Shown: positions 16,530-24,888 of the stretch, piece by piece
Layout of the letters: every line of letters begins with the position of its first letter
Numbering within the stretch: the first letter of the stretch is position 1
Assembly (NCBI RefSeq): GCF_003626695.1
Contig: NZ_RBAH01000004.1
Span: 186,001 to 250,000, forward strand
Length of the DNA: 64,000 bases
From: Paenibacillus ginsengarvi
Lineage (GTDB): Bacteria; Bacillota; Bacilli; Paenibacillales; NBRC-103111
Direction of reading: 5' to 3'
The notes under the pieces: model-generated
The model's database searches: none
Seen by the model: only the letters and a program-made list of their open reading frames with translations
Told to the model about the DNA's origin: nothing
Translations under genes and position numbers: made by a program

Positions 16530-17864
16530 GTGGCTACAAAAAAATGGATTCAAGCGGGAGTGCTGCTGCTGACCGCGGCAAGCTTGTCCGCGTGCGGGGC
16601 GTCGAATGACGGGAAGACCAAGGAACCGGAGGCGGGCAAGGCCGCCGAAGCTCCGAAGGAACCGGTGACGCTGACGTTTTACGACCCGTCGGCGAAGCAG
16701 GACCCGGCTATTTTCATGGAGCAATACGGCGACTTTATTCAGAAGAAATATCCGCACATTACGGTCAAATACATTTCCTCCCCGGACACGAACCCGGAAG
16801 GGCATATCGCGAACATGCTTGCCGCCGGGGAACCGATCGACATCATGCTCAACGCGGACATCAATCATTACCGGCTCATTGCGCCTTTCAAATTCGAATA
16901 CGACTTGACCGGCCTCGCCAAAAGCCGCGGCTTCGATCTGTCCAAACTCGAGCCCGGAACGCTGAAAGCGGTGCAAGCGCTTTCGAATAATAACGGCCTT
17001 TATGCTATCCCCTACAAAATGCAAGCGATGGGCCTCCTGTACAACAAGGACTTGTTCGATAAATTCGGCAGGCCGTATCCGAAAGACGGCATGACGTGGG
17101 ACGAAGTATACGAAGTCGCGAAAACGATGACCCGCTCCGACAGCGGCGTTCAGTACCGCGGCTTTATCACTCAATTTTACAACACCGCCTGGCTGAACCA
17201 GCTCTCCCTCGGCTTCGTCGATCCGAAGACGGAAAAGTCGGTGCTGAATAGCGACGAGCGCTGGGCGCGCCTCGTGAAAAATTTGACCCGTTTCTACGAA
17301 ATCCCCGGCAATGAAACGAAGGAAGGCTCCTTCGGCACGATTTCCAACCTGTTCCTGAAAGACCGGGTCGCCGCCATGTACGCCTACTTTATCCCGACAA
17401 CGCCGCAAGAGGTGAACTGGGACGTCGTGACGTATCCGGAGTTCAGCGACCGCCGCGGCGTCGGACCGCAGCAGCTGCTGACGCTCGCCTATGTAACCAG
17501 CACCAGCAAGCACAAGGAAGCCGCCTTCGACGCAGTCGCCTACCTGGCGAGCGACGAAGTGCAGACGAACATGTCCAGAAAAGCACTCGCCTTCCCGGTT
17601 ACGACCAGCCAGGCGGCCAAGGACGCGTTCGGCCAAGACACGCCGTTCCTGCAAGGCAAAAACGTGCGCGCCCTGCTGAAAAGCAAGCCCGCCGATCCGT
17701 TCCCGTCCTCGCCGTACCAGCGTACGGCCGCCCTTCCGCTGGAAAAGACGATGTATGAGCTTACGAAAGGCGCGATGGACGTCAATACCGCGCTGCGCAA
17801 AATGGCCGAGGATGGCGACAAAGATATCGAGAAAGCGAAAGCGGCTGCGGCTGCCAGCAAATAA
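16530..17864 (+). CDS. Orphan sugar-binding lipoprotein
   Basis: Extracellular family 1 solute-binding lipoprotein, 444 aa. It starts with GTG 16530, ~9 nt after AGAGGA. The lipobox is SLSAC (Cys22), then a charged linker. The core includes VTLTFYDPSAKQ, a KKYPHITVKYI strand, LYAIPYKMQAMGLLYNKDLFDKFGRPYPKDGMTWDEVYEVAKTMTR and GVQYRGF, the signature shared by five binding proteins in this window. No permease genes follow: the next gene is convergent and a strong terminator comes right after. It is divergent from the YesM/YesN operon, so it may feed or be controlled by module 1. Substrate unknown. Confidence 0.92.
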   Translation: MATKKWIQAGVLLLTAASLSACGASNDGKTKEPEAGKAAEAPKEPVTLTFYDPSAKQDPAIFMEQYGDFIQKKYPHITVKYISSPDTNPEGHIANMLAAGEPIDIMLNADINHYRLIAPFKFEYDLTGLAKSRGFDLSKLEPGTLKAVQALSNNNGLYAIPYKMQAMGLLYNKDLFDKFGRPYPKDGMTWDEVYEVAKTMTRSDSGVQYRGFITQFYNTAWLNQLSLGFVDPKTEKSVLNSDERWARLVKNLTRFYEIPGNETKEGSFGTISNLFLKDRVAAMYAYFIPTTPQEVNWDVVTYPEFSDRRGVGPQQLLTLAYVTSTSKHKEAAFDAVAYLASDEVQTNMSRKALAFPVTTSQAAKDAFGQDTPFLQGKNVRALLKSKPADPFPSSPYQRTAALPLEKTMYELTKGAMDVNTALRKMAEDGDKDIEKAKAAAAASK

Positions 17865-17903
17865 CGCCAGCCGTGCCGATTCGCGACAACGTAACCCGAA
17901 AAG

Positions 17904-17949
17904 AAAAAGCTGCATGCCGCACAAATCTGTGCGGCCCTCGCAGCTTTTT
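17904..17949. terminator. Bidirectional terminator between convergent genes
   Basis: Long hairpin: AAAAAGCTGC, internal stem CCGCACA/TGTGCGG, then GCAGCTTTTT. Poly-A on the left and poly-T on the right mean it can end both the rightward binding-protein gene and the leftward AraC gene. Confidence 0.9.
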
Positions 17950-17963
17950 CCGTTTATCGATCT

Positions 17964-18857
17964 TTATTTCAAAGCCGTCATCCGGTACTCCGAAGCCGTC
18001 TTGCCTTTCAGCTCGCGGAATACGCGCGAGAACGTGCGCGAGTTGTCGAAGCCGACGTCGAAGGCGATTTCGTGGATCGTCATCTCCGTATTCAGCAGCA
18101 TGCTGGAAGCGCGTTCGATCCGAAGTCTGTGCAAGTAATCGACGAAGCCCATGCCGACATGGCTTTTGAAAAAGCGGCTCAAATACGGCACGCTCAAATA
18201 AAAACGCTCGGACAGCTCCTTCAGGCTCAGTCTTTCGTCGAAATGCGTGTGTACAAATTGCAGCAGCTGCCACTGAAGGCGCGTTTTATCGTCGGCGCCC
18301 GGCGCTTCGGATTGCTGCTCCGTGCGGGCCGTTATTCCTTTGCGCAGGAACAGCAGCAGTGCCTCGTTCAGCTTCGTGCGGATGAGCTGCGGCCGGCCCG
18401 GGCGGTCCGCATCCTCGTACTCCTGCCGCAAAAACTCGAAAATCGAATGGATGCGTTCGAATTCCGATTCGTCGAAATGGACGGAAGAAGGGGTGTTCGC
18501 CCCGACGCCGTACAGCATATACGAAAACCAGCGGTCGTCGTTCAGCTCGGTCAGCAGCTGAATATCGAACATGCAGCAATATTTGCGCAGCTTCTGGTCG
18601 ACATCGCCGCGAATAATATGCATTTGGTACGGAAGCACGAGCGAAACGGAGCCCGGCATAAGCCGGTGGCTGACGCCATTAACCGTCTCCACCCCGCCGC
18701 CTTCGATAAAAAACGATAGCTCGGCATAATTGTGATGGTGTAAGTAGCAATGCCTCGATTGCCGCACATCGATATAGAATCGGTGGGCGCGCGTCAAATA
18801 ATGCGGCGTATTGCTCCCGACGAAATCCTCATAGATGGGGTATTTCCGCATGGCCAT
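17964..18857 (-). CDS. AraC-family regulator with cupin sensor domain
   Basis: 297-aa cytoplasmic transcription factor. The N-terminal ~150 residues are an AraC-type cupin (HCYLHHHNYAELSFFIEGGG, VNGVSHRLMPGSVSLVLPYQMH) that would bind a sugar. The last ~100 residues are the two helix-turn-helix motifs (LSLKELSERFYLSVPYLSRFFKSHVG; MTIHEIAFDVGFDNSRTFSRVFRELKGKTASEYR). ATG 18857 has GGAGG 7 nt upstream. A catabolite-response-like site lies ~20 nt before the start. It is divergent from the membrane AraC-type sensor at 19269, with a mobile-element-like repeat between them. Its likely targets are module 2 or the convergent binding-protein gene. Confidence 0.92.
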   Translation of the reverse strand: MAMRKYPIYEDFVGSNTPHYLTRAHRFYIDVRQSRHCYLHHHNYAELSFFIEGGGVETVNGVSHRLMPGSVSLVLPYQMHIIRGDVDQKLRKYCCMFDIQLLTELNDDRWFSYMLYGVGANTPSSVHFDESEFERIHSIFEFLRQEYEDADRPGRPQLIRTKLNEALLLFLRKGITARTEQQSEAPGADDKTRLQWQLLQFVHTHFDERLSLKELSERFYLSVPYLSRFFKSHVGMGFVDYLHRLRIERASSMLLNTEMTIHEIAFDVGFDNSRTFSRVFRELKGKTASEYRMTALK

Positions 18858-18877
18858 CGTTCGACCTCCGCACCTTC

Positions 18878-18891
18878 AGTAATCGCTTTCA
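18878..18891 (-). promoter_or_regulatory. Candidate catabolite-response (cre) site before the AraC gene
   Basis: Minus-strand TGAAAGCGATTACT matches the CcpA consensus TGWAANCGNTNWCA at all defined positions but the last. It is 20 nt upstream of the start codon, where bound CcpA would repress. Confidence 0.5.
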
Positions 18892-18992
18892 TAATACCGG
18901 TTTGAAGCGTACACCCGTATAGTTCGCCGCGGAGAACGCAATGTCCTGCTCGGGCGGACAGGGGACGGGAGCGCGCGGTTGGGGAGGGCTCG

Positions 18993-19099
18993 CAGGGCAA
19001 TCGCTTATAAAGGTCAAGGCGGGGGAAAAGACACTCCGGAGGTCCCATGATCCTCCACTCCGTTTTGCCGTCACCCGGAACCCGTAAGCGATTGCCCTG
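18993..19099. mobile_element. Inverted-repeat element, internally deleted copy
   Basis: 107-bp element ending in perfect 15-bp inverted repeats (CAGGGCAATCGCTTA at 18993-19007, complement at 19085-19099). It contains GACACTCCGGAGGTCCCAT and a CCACTCCG...TTTTGCCGTCACC tail also found in the two ~205-bp copies at 27581 and 32600, but lacks their central ~100-nt hairpin segment. It is flanked by 21-bp identical direct repeats at 18961-18981 and 19104-19124. It occupies the divergent promoter region of two regulators. No transposase is encoded, so it is MITE-like; a structured RNA is an alternative. Confidence 0.75.
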
Positions 19100-19121
19100 C
19101 CAGGGGGACGGGAGCGCGCGG

Positions 19122-19150
19122 TTGACAGTTCCCCGAAACAGTGTGAGAAT
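19122..19150 (+). promoter_or_regulatory. Promoter for the membrane AraC-type regulator
   Basis: TTGACA at 19122-19127, 17-nt spacer, GAGAAT at 19145-19150 preceded by an extended TGT. The -35 overlaps the right end of the 21-bp direct repeat. Start codon ~120 nt downstream. Confidence 0.5.
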
Positions 19151-19268
19151 AATTATATACATGTATATGAACGGTGTTCGATAGCCGCTCCTCTTCGCCG
19201 CCGAATCGAACCGCTTGTACGGATCATTTCCCCGCTTGCCCGAGCCAGCTTTCCTGGAGGTATGCATC

Positions 19269-21557
19269 ATGAACCTTTATCGCCGCTTCTCCGGCATGCT
19301 CACGTTCAAACGCAAGCTGCTCGCCGTCATCGTCGTGCTGAGCATCGCCCCGATCCCCTTATTCGGCCTGTTTTCCTACTACACCGTGTCGCGCAGCGTG
19401 GAAGAAGAGGTTGATCTGAACCATCAGATGATACTCGCCCAGATCGAAAACCATGTCGATACGTTCCTGCAATCGCTCGGCAAATCGTCTCTTGAAATCG
19501 CTTCCAATCCTTCTGTAGAAACGTCCGTCCGGCACGGCATCTCGATCGAGCGTTATTTGGCCGAATCGACCGAAATGATGGATACGCTGCAAAAATACCG
19601 CAGCTTGTCGGACATCGCCTTCGACGTCTCGGTCGTTTATCATCAGTTCGGCAAAGTATACTCGAATCTGTACGGCTACATCGATCTGGAGCAGTTTCCG
19701 TACCGCGAAATCGTCCGCAACAGCCCGCTGAAATATAACGGCTTTGTCGTCGTTTCCCCGGGCACGTATCCAGAGCAAAACGAAATTTTGGTCGTCCGCC
19801 CGATCCCCGCGACCAGTCTGCCAGGAATCGGAACGCTGCTCCTGCACGTCAATCCGGACAATTTGACGGTATTTCTCAAGGAATTAAATATCGGTCAAAA
19901 AATATTGTTTATTCTCGACGAGAAGGGCAAGGTCGTCGCTGCCAGCAACGCGACGGCGGCGGAATACGATCTCGCCAGCTCCGTCCGCTTGTACGAGTTT
20001 TGGAAGCAAAGCCCGAACCGGCCGAGCCAGATCAGCTTCAATCACAAGCAATACGACTTGTCTGCGCAGCGCTCCGCCTTTACGAGCTGGACCTATGTGA
20101 TCATGACGCCGACCGCGGAGCTGAACCGCAAGCTGAACCATATTCAGCAGGCTACGTTCGGGATGGTAGTCCTCTTGTCGGCGATCTGGGTCGTGCTCGC
20201 CGTCGCCGGTTCGAACCGGCTGTACGTGCCGATTCAGCGGCTGCTGTCGATCTTTGGCGCCGGGACGTCCGCGCGGAGCGACGCGATCCAGACGCTGGAC
20301 CAGCAGCTTCGGCATATGATGGCCGCCAACAAACAGCTCAAGGTCCAGCTCGGCGAACAGCTTCCGTATTGGCGGGAGGGCGTCTTTTTGCGGCTGCTTC
20401 GTGGCGAAATGTCCGACCAGGAGTTCCGCCGGCAAACGGAGCATTACGGCTTTCCGCTCGAAGGGCAGTGGATGTGCGTCTGCATGGTCGAGGTCGACCG
20501 GCTGGACGAATTCCAGCGCGTTTACTCGAAGAAGGACCGTTCCCTGATCGCCTACGCGTTAAGCAAGCTGATCGAAGAAATTAGCGGCGACCGCTTTTCC
20601 AGCATTACCGTCATTCCCCGCTCCGGACAATACGCCCTGATGCTGGGCATCGACCGGTGGAACGACGACACAGAGTCGGCGGTCCGCGCCGTATGCGACG
20701 AAATTCGGGTGAAGGTGGCGCAGTATTTCCCCTTCACCGTATCCGTTTCAATGAGCGGCGGCAAGCAGCAATACGGCGGGCTGATCGACGGTTACCAGGA
20801 AGCGCAGATGCTTATGGGGTACCGGCTGCTGCTCGGAACCGACGTGACGATCGCCCGCTCGGATATACCGACCTCCGTCCGTTCGTCCGGCCGTCCCTTA
20901 ATCGAGACGTCGAAGACGATCGTTCACAGCATCGCTCAGGGCGATTTTCCCGAGGCGGAGCGCCAGCTCGGCGAGCTGATGCGGCTTGTCCCGACATCGG
21001 TGGCGAACAAAGAGACCGCGCTCGCCATGTTCGCCTATTTGATCGGCGAGCTGGACGGCTTTATTCACGAGCTGGGCTACGAGCCGGAGCAATTTTTCGA
21101 AGCCGATCTGTACCAGTCTCTGTACGGCTTCAGCTCGCTGGAGGATGTGGAGCGCTGGCTGAAGGACACCGTGTTCCGGTCGATCCGCGAGAAGCTGAGC
21201 ACGCTTCAGATCGGCAAGCAGAAGCGGCTGCTCCAGCAAGTGCTGGCCTACATTCACGAGCGGTACGACCAGGACTTGTCGCTGCAAGGGGCGGCCGATT
21301 TTTTCGGCGTGTCGACCGGGCAGATCGGGCGGGCGTTTAAGGACGAGCTCGACACGAATTTCAGCCATTATTTGATCGAGTACCGGATCGGCAAAGCCAA
21401 GGAATGGCTCGTCCATACCGATATGCCAATCAAAGAAATGACGGAGCGGCTGCGCTACACGACCGTGCACAATTTTACGCGGATTTTCACGAAAACGGTC
21501 GGGATGCCGCCCGCTACGTACCGCAAAACGTATCGCCAGGACGGTATGATGTCCTGA
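19269..21557 (+). CDS. Membrane-anchored AraC-type regulator with extracellular sensor
   Basis: 762-aa one-component membrane regulator. ATG 19269 follows TGGAGG at 8 nt. Membrane helices lie near residues 15-38 (LLAVIVVLSIAPIPLFGLFSYY) and ~300-320 (FGMVVLLSAIWVVLAVAG), enclosing an extracellular dCache-like domain with VRPIPATSLPGIGTLLLHV. A cytoplasmic middle region (~350-650) resembles the linker of Paenibacillus sensor/AraC proteins. The last ~100 residues are the AraC DNA-binding domain (LSLQGAADFFGVSTGQIGRAFKDELD, MPIKEMTERLRYTTVHNFTRIFTKTVGMPPATYR). It precedes module 2 on the same strand and is its most likely activator, linking an outside sugar signal directly to transcription. Confidence 0.92.
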   Translation: MNLYRRFSGMLTFKRKLLAVIVVLSIAPIPLFGLFSYYTVSRSVEEEVDLNHQMILAQIENHVDTFLQSLGKSSLEIASNPSVETSVRHGISIERYLAESTEMMDTLQKYRSLSDIAFDVSVVYHQFGKVYSNLYGYIDLEQFPYREIVRNSPLKYNGFVVVSPGTYPEQNEILVVRPIPATSLPGIGTLLLHVNPDNLTVFLKELNIGQKILFILDEKGKVVAASNATAAEYDLASSVRLYEFWKQSPNRPSQISFNHKQYDLSAQRSAFTSWTYVIMTPTAELNRKLNHIQQATFGMVVLLSAIWVVLAVAGSNRLYVPIQRLLSIFGAGTSARSDAIQTLDQQLRHMMAANKQLKVQLGEQLPYWREGVFLRLLRGEMSDQEFRRQTEHYGFPLEGQWMCVCMVEVDRLDEFQRVYSKKDRSLIAYALSKLIEEISGDRFSSITVIPRSGQYALMLGIDRWNDDTESAVRAVCDEIRVKVAQYFPFTVSVSMSGGKQQYGGLIDGYQEAQMLMGYRLLLGTDVTIARSDIPTSVRSSGRPLIETSKTIVHSIAQGDFPEAERQLGELMRLVPTSVANKETALAMFAYLIGELDGFIHELGYEPEQFFEADLYQSLYGFSSLEDVERWLKDTVFRSIREKLSTLQIGKQKRLLQQVLAYIHERYDQDLSLQGAADFFGVSTGQIGRAFKDELDTNFSHYLIEYRIGKAKEWLVHTDMPIKEMTERLRYTTVHNFTRIFTKTVGMPPATYRKTYRQDGMMS

Positions 21558-21564
21558 GCATTTT

Positions 21565-21592
21565 AACAGCGGTCCCCGCGGGCCGCTGTTTT
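21565..21592 (+). terminator. Terminator after the membrane AraC-type regulator gene
   Basis: AACAGCGGtCCC / GGGcCGCTGTTTT hairpin with a T-rich tail starting 8 nt after the stop codon. Confidence 0.75.
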
Positions 21593-21610
21593 GGCTTGTT
21601 TTTCCCAAAC

Positions 21611-21747
21611 GAACACTACCTCTCCCCAACACCGACCAGTTGAGCCGTCTGCGAGGCGGGTCCATGCGCCGTAGTAGCCAAAAGAGCACTACTTTCGCGC
21701 ACAGGGACCGCTTCCGGCTCGGGTAGTGTTCAAAAGAACACTACTAC
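21611..21747. repeat. GTAGTGTTC palindromic repeats
   Basis: The 21593-22081 gap holds no gene but carries three related units. One is a perfect palindrome with 9-bp arms GTAGTGTTC-AAAA-GAACACTAC at 21723-21744. A degenerate one, GTAGTAGCCAAAAGAGCACTAC, lies at 21671-21692. A right half (GAACACTAC) is at 21611-21619. It differs from the two other repeat families in the window. Function unknown; it could be a REP-type element or a regulator binding cluster before module 2. Confidence 0.55.
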
Positions 21748-22081
21748 GTGCCAGCAACGTCCAGTAGCCGGAACGACTTCGAGGCGCTCAACACCGCCCC
21801 GCCCCTAGTATTGCTCCCTCACACACTCCCCTCCTCCCGAGCCAGCATCGAACCGCACGCACCCGCTCATCCTACCTCCGCCGTTTTTCGCCGCCTCCGC
21901 TCCCGTCCTTCCGCCCGCAGAAGGGCTTTTTGCCGCTTTTATCCGCATCCTCGTTCTTTTATCCGTATCCCCGGACGTCTATGGGAAGAGATAATTGCGC
22001 GTTAAAAAGACGCTGTGTTTCTATAAGGTTGAACTCGCCACAACCGAAACCAAACCGAAACAAAAGGGGGCTCGGCCACCG

Positions 22082-23806
22082 ATGGAGCGCAAGACGATGC
22101 AGGACCGACCGGCAGGCGCGGACGTATGGCGATGGTTCGCGGACAATGTGGAAGCGGAATTCGGCAAAATGGACCTCGAAACGGGCCGATTCATGGAGGG
22201 ACAAGGCTGGGCCGTCACCAATCAGGACATTATGCTGTGTTTGGCCGTGCTTTATTCGGCCTCAGCCGACGGCAACCGATTATACAGGGACGGATCGCTG
22301 ATAGAGCGGATCGGCCTAGCCGGAGACGCACTCAGACGATTCCAATATCCCGACGGCAAAGTCGAATTCGTGAAAGTCGACGGTTCCAAATGGGGACCGA
22401 TCTACATGCCCTGGTCGATGTATCACTGGCTGGAGACGTACCGGCTGATCGGCGGCGAGCTGTCCCCCGGGCGCCAAGCCGACTGGCGGGACGGACTGGA
22501 GCTGGCCTTCGCGGGCATCGACCGGGAGATGCGGGAATCGCTCGATAAGCACTCGGAGAAAATCTCGGCCGTACACAACATCCCGACCTGGAACGCGATG
22601 GCGCTGCACCGTGCGGCGAACGTGCTCGGACACGCCGACTGGAAGAAAGCGGCCGAGACGATGATCGGTCTGACGCTGGAAGCGCAGCACGAGGACGGCT
22701 ACTGGCCAGAGCATCACGGGCCGACGACGCTGTACAACCTCGTTTACGTACACGCGCTCGGACTGTATGCGCGTCACGGAGGCGCTATCGACGTCACGGC
22801 CGCTCTGGATAAAGCGCTCGGATTTCACGAGCGCTTCACGTATCCCGACGGCTCACGGGTCGAGACGGTCGACGGCCGCACGAAGTACGACAGCCACCCG
22901 AGCCCGATGGGGCTCACGGGCCTAACGCTGCTGCCGCGCGGAGAAGCTTACGCGGCAAGCCTGATCGGTCTGGCGATGAAGCGGGACGTCAGATGGAAAA
23001 TGCCCCATCTGGCCGATCTGCTGCAATATTGGAGCCCTGATTGGGCGGCGTGCCAGCCGAGCCTTTCGGACGACATGCCCAGCGAGCCTCCCCCAACCTT
23101 GTTCGACCGGGCAACGTTCGAGGAAGTTTCGGCCCGTTCGCTCGCCGTTAAGCAGGACGGCTGGTACGTCTGCCTGAGCGCCTTCGCCGCACCTTGCGTC
23201 GAATCCCGCTGGGGGCAGGACCGCCAAAGCTTCGTCGGCGTCTGGCACCGGTCGTCCGGCCTGATCGTCGGCGGCGGCAATTCCAAAAACCAGCCGGAAT
23301 GGAGCACATTCGAGGTACGTAGCGCAGACGGCTCGCAGGCATATGTGCCCGATGCGGGAGAAATCTGCGAAGGCAGCCGGGCGATCCGGCTCGCTTGCGG
23401 CAGCCGCGCACTGACGGTGCGCCTCGACCGCCTTTCCGCAGAAGAAGCCCTGTTCGCTTTCGCTGCCGATCTCGACGAAGGTGACGAGGGGTACGTTCAC
23501 CTCCCGCTCCGGCTGAAGCCTGGAGTCCCTCTGCTGACGAGCGACGACGGACAAACGCTTGGCGTAAGCGACAGCCCGATCCGCCTCGCCGAACGCGATG
23601 GCGAAAGCGTCCGCCGGCTGGCGCACGACAGCTGGGAGCTTCTGTTCGAGGGAGCCTACTCGCTGGATTGGCCCTCCCATCCGTTCAATCCGTATGCGGA
23701 GGACGGCCGCGCAGAACTACGCGAAGCGGTCGCCGTTCTGACCTTGCCGCTCGGCGGCAACGCGGCGAGAAGTATAACGATCCGCGTTTCACCGGCTTCC
23801 GTATAA
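22082..23806 (+). CDS. Probable alpha/alpha-toroid carbohydrate-active protein
   Basis: 574-aa protein without signal peptide, first gene of transport module 2. I do not recognise the exact family. Residues ~1-300 are helix-rich with aromatic/acidic pairs typical of (alpha/alpha) toroid glycosidases and lyases (RFMEGQGWAVTNQDIMLC, WGPIYMPWSMYHWLETYRL, VHNIPTWNAMALHRAANVLG, HEDGYWPEHHGPTTLYNLVY, TKYDSHPSPMGLTGLT). The C-terminal half is beta-strand-rich (SSGLIVGGGNSKNQPEWSTFEV), as in heparinase II/III-like or PL8-like lyases. The start is uncertain: ATG 22082 has AAGGGGG at long spacing, ATG 22097 (15 nt later) has GGAG at better spacing. It precedes two permeases by 100 nt and is likely to cut imported oligosaccharide. 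Confidence 0.75.
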   Translation: MERKTMQDRPAGADVWRWFADNVEAEFGKMDLETGRFMEGQGWAVTNQDIMLCLAVLYSASADGNRLYRDGSLIERIGLAGDALRRFQYPDGKVEFVKVDGSKWGPIYMPWSMYHWLETYRLIGGELSPGRQADWRDGLELAFAGIDREMRESLDKHSEKISAVHNIPTWNAMALHRAANVLGHADWKKAAETMIGLTLEAQHEDGYWPEHHGPTTLYNLVYVHALGLYARHGGAIDVTAALDKALGFHERFTYPDGSRVETVDGRTKYDSHPSPMGLTGLTLLPRGEAYAASLIGLAMKRDVRWKMPHLADLLQYWSPDWAACQPSLSDDMPSEPPPTLFDRATFEEVSARSLAVKQDGWYVCLSAFAAPCVESRWGQDRQSFVGVWHRSSGLIVGGGNSKNQPEWSTFEVRSADGSQAYVPDAGEICEGSRAIRLACGSRALTVRLDRLSAEEALFAFAADLDEGDEGYVHLPLRLKPGVPLLTSDDGQTLGVSDSPIRLAERDGESVRRLAHDSWELLFEGAYSLDWPSHPFNPYAEDGRAELREAVAVLTLPLGGNAARSITIRVSPASV

Positions 23807-23866
23807 TCGATCCGCGCTCCCGCCGACTCTTGGCTTCGGCGGAGAGCGCCGTTCTCACCGCTTTCA

Positions 23867-23880
23867 TGTAAGCGCCAACA
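23867..23880 (+). promoter_or_regulatory. Candidate catabolite-response (cre) site before permease genes
   Basis: TGTAAGCGCCAACA matches TGWAANCGNTNWCA with one mismatch (C for T at position 10). It lies 28 nt upstream of the LplB-type start at 23908, suggesting glucose repression of module 2 transport. Confidence 0.45.
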
Positions 23881-23907
23881 ATACTAAACTACACCGGGAG
23901 GTTCGTT

Positions 23908-24870
23908 ATGTCACAGCCTGCACCTAACGCGCCGAACGCCTCCAGAGCGGTTATTTCCCCAGGTAAAAAAGTGGCTCTGACGTTATGGCGCGACCGTTTT
24001 TTATACGTTCTCGTGCTCCCCGGCCTGCTTTATTTCATCGTGTACCGGTACGTGCCGATGCTCGGCATGGTGATCGCCTTTCAGGACTACAGCCCGTTTC
24101 TCGGCTTTTCCGGCAGCGAATGGGTCGGCCTGCGGCATTTCGGCCACATTTTCTCCGATCCCGAGGTCGTCCGCGTCCTGTTGAACACGCTGTATTTGTC
24201 GCTGCTGCAGATCGTGTTCGCCTTCCCCGCCCCGATCGTGCTCGCCATCCTGCTGAACGAGGTGCGCAGCCAGCTGTACAAGCGGCTGATCCAGACGATC
24301 GTGTATTTGCCGCATTTCCTGTCCTGGGTCATCGTGGTCGGCCTGTTCTTCATCTTCCTGCGCTCGGGCGGCATCATTAACCGCATTCTGCAAGTGTACT
24401 TCGGCCTTGATACGCCGATCGACTTTCTGATCGAGCCCGCCTTTTTCCGGCCGCTAATCATTTTACAGGTTATCTGGAAAGAAATCGGCTGGGGTACGAT
24501 CATCTTCCTCGCCGCTCTCGCCGGAGTCAATCCCGACTTGTACGAAGCCGCGATCGTTGACGGGGCGAGCCGGTGGAGGCAGATTTGGCATATTACGCTG
24601 CCCGGTATCCGCGGCACGATCGTCATTTTGCTCATTTTGAGGCTCGGCAGTGTGCTCGACAGCGGCTTCGAGCAAATTTTTCTGATGCTGAACGCCTTCA
24701 ATATGGAGATCGGGAACGTACTCGACACGTATGTGTACTACAAAGGCATCCAGCAATCCGACTTCAGCTTCGCCACCGCCGTCGGCATGTTCAAAGGAAT
24801 CGTCGGGCTGATTCTGGTGGGAGGCGCCAACTATCTCGCTAAAAAATTCGGCGAAGACGGCATCTATTGA
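23908..24870 (+). CDS. Carbohydrate ABC transporter permease (LplB type), module 2
   Basis: 320-aa membrane permease with about six helices. Identifying segments are LVLPGLLYFIVYRYVPMLGMVIAFQDY and the EAA loop DLYEAAIVDGASRWRQIWHITLPG. The ribosome-binding site GGGAGG lies just before ATG 23908. It pairs with the YtcP-type permease 19 nt downstream and the binding lipoproteins at 25857 and 27805. It is clearly a paralogue of the 9859-10824 permease but divergent in the periplasmic loops, so a different sugar is likely. No ATPase gene is present. Confidence 0.95.
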   Translation: MSQPAPNAPNASRAVISPGKKVALTLWRDRFLYVLVLPGLLYFIVYRYVPMLGMVIAFQDYSPFLGFSGSEWVGLRHFGHIFSDPEVVRVLLNTLYLSLLQIVFAFPAPIVLAILLNEVRSQLYKRLIQTIVYLPHFLSWVIVVGLFFIFLRSGGIINRILQVYFGLDTPIDFLIEPAFFRPLIILQVIWKEIGWGTIIFLAALAGVNPDLYEAAIVDGASRWRQIWHITLPGIRGTIVILLILRLGSVLDSGFEQIFLMLNAFNMEIGNVLDTYVYYKGIQQSDFSFATAVGMFKGIVGLILVGGANYLAKKFGEDGIY

Positions 24871-24888
24871 CAGAAAGCGAGGATACCG

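Noticed and set aside
16398..17924. 508-codon minus-strand open frame
   Set aside because: Antisense of the orphan binding lipoprotein, which has a lipobox and family signature.
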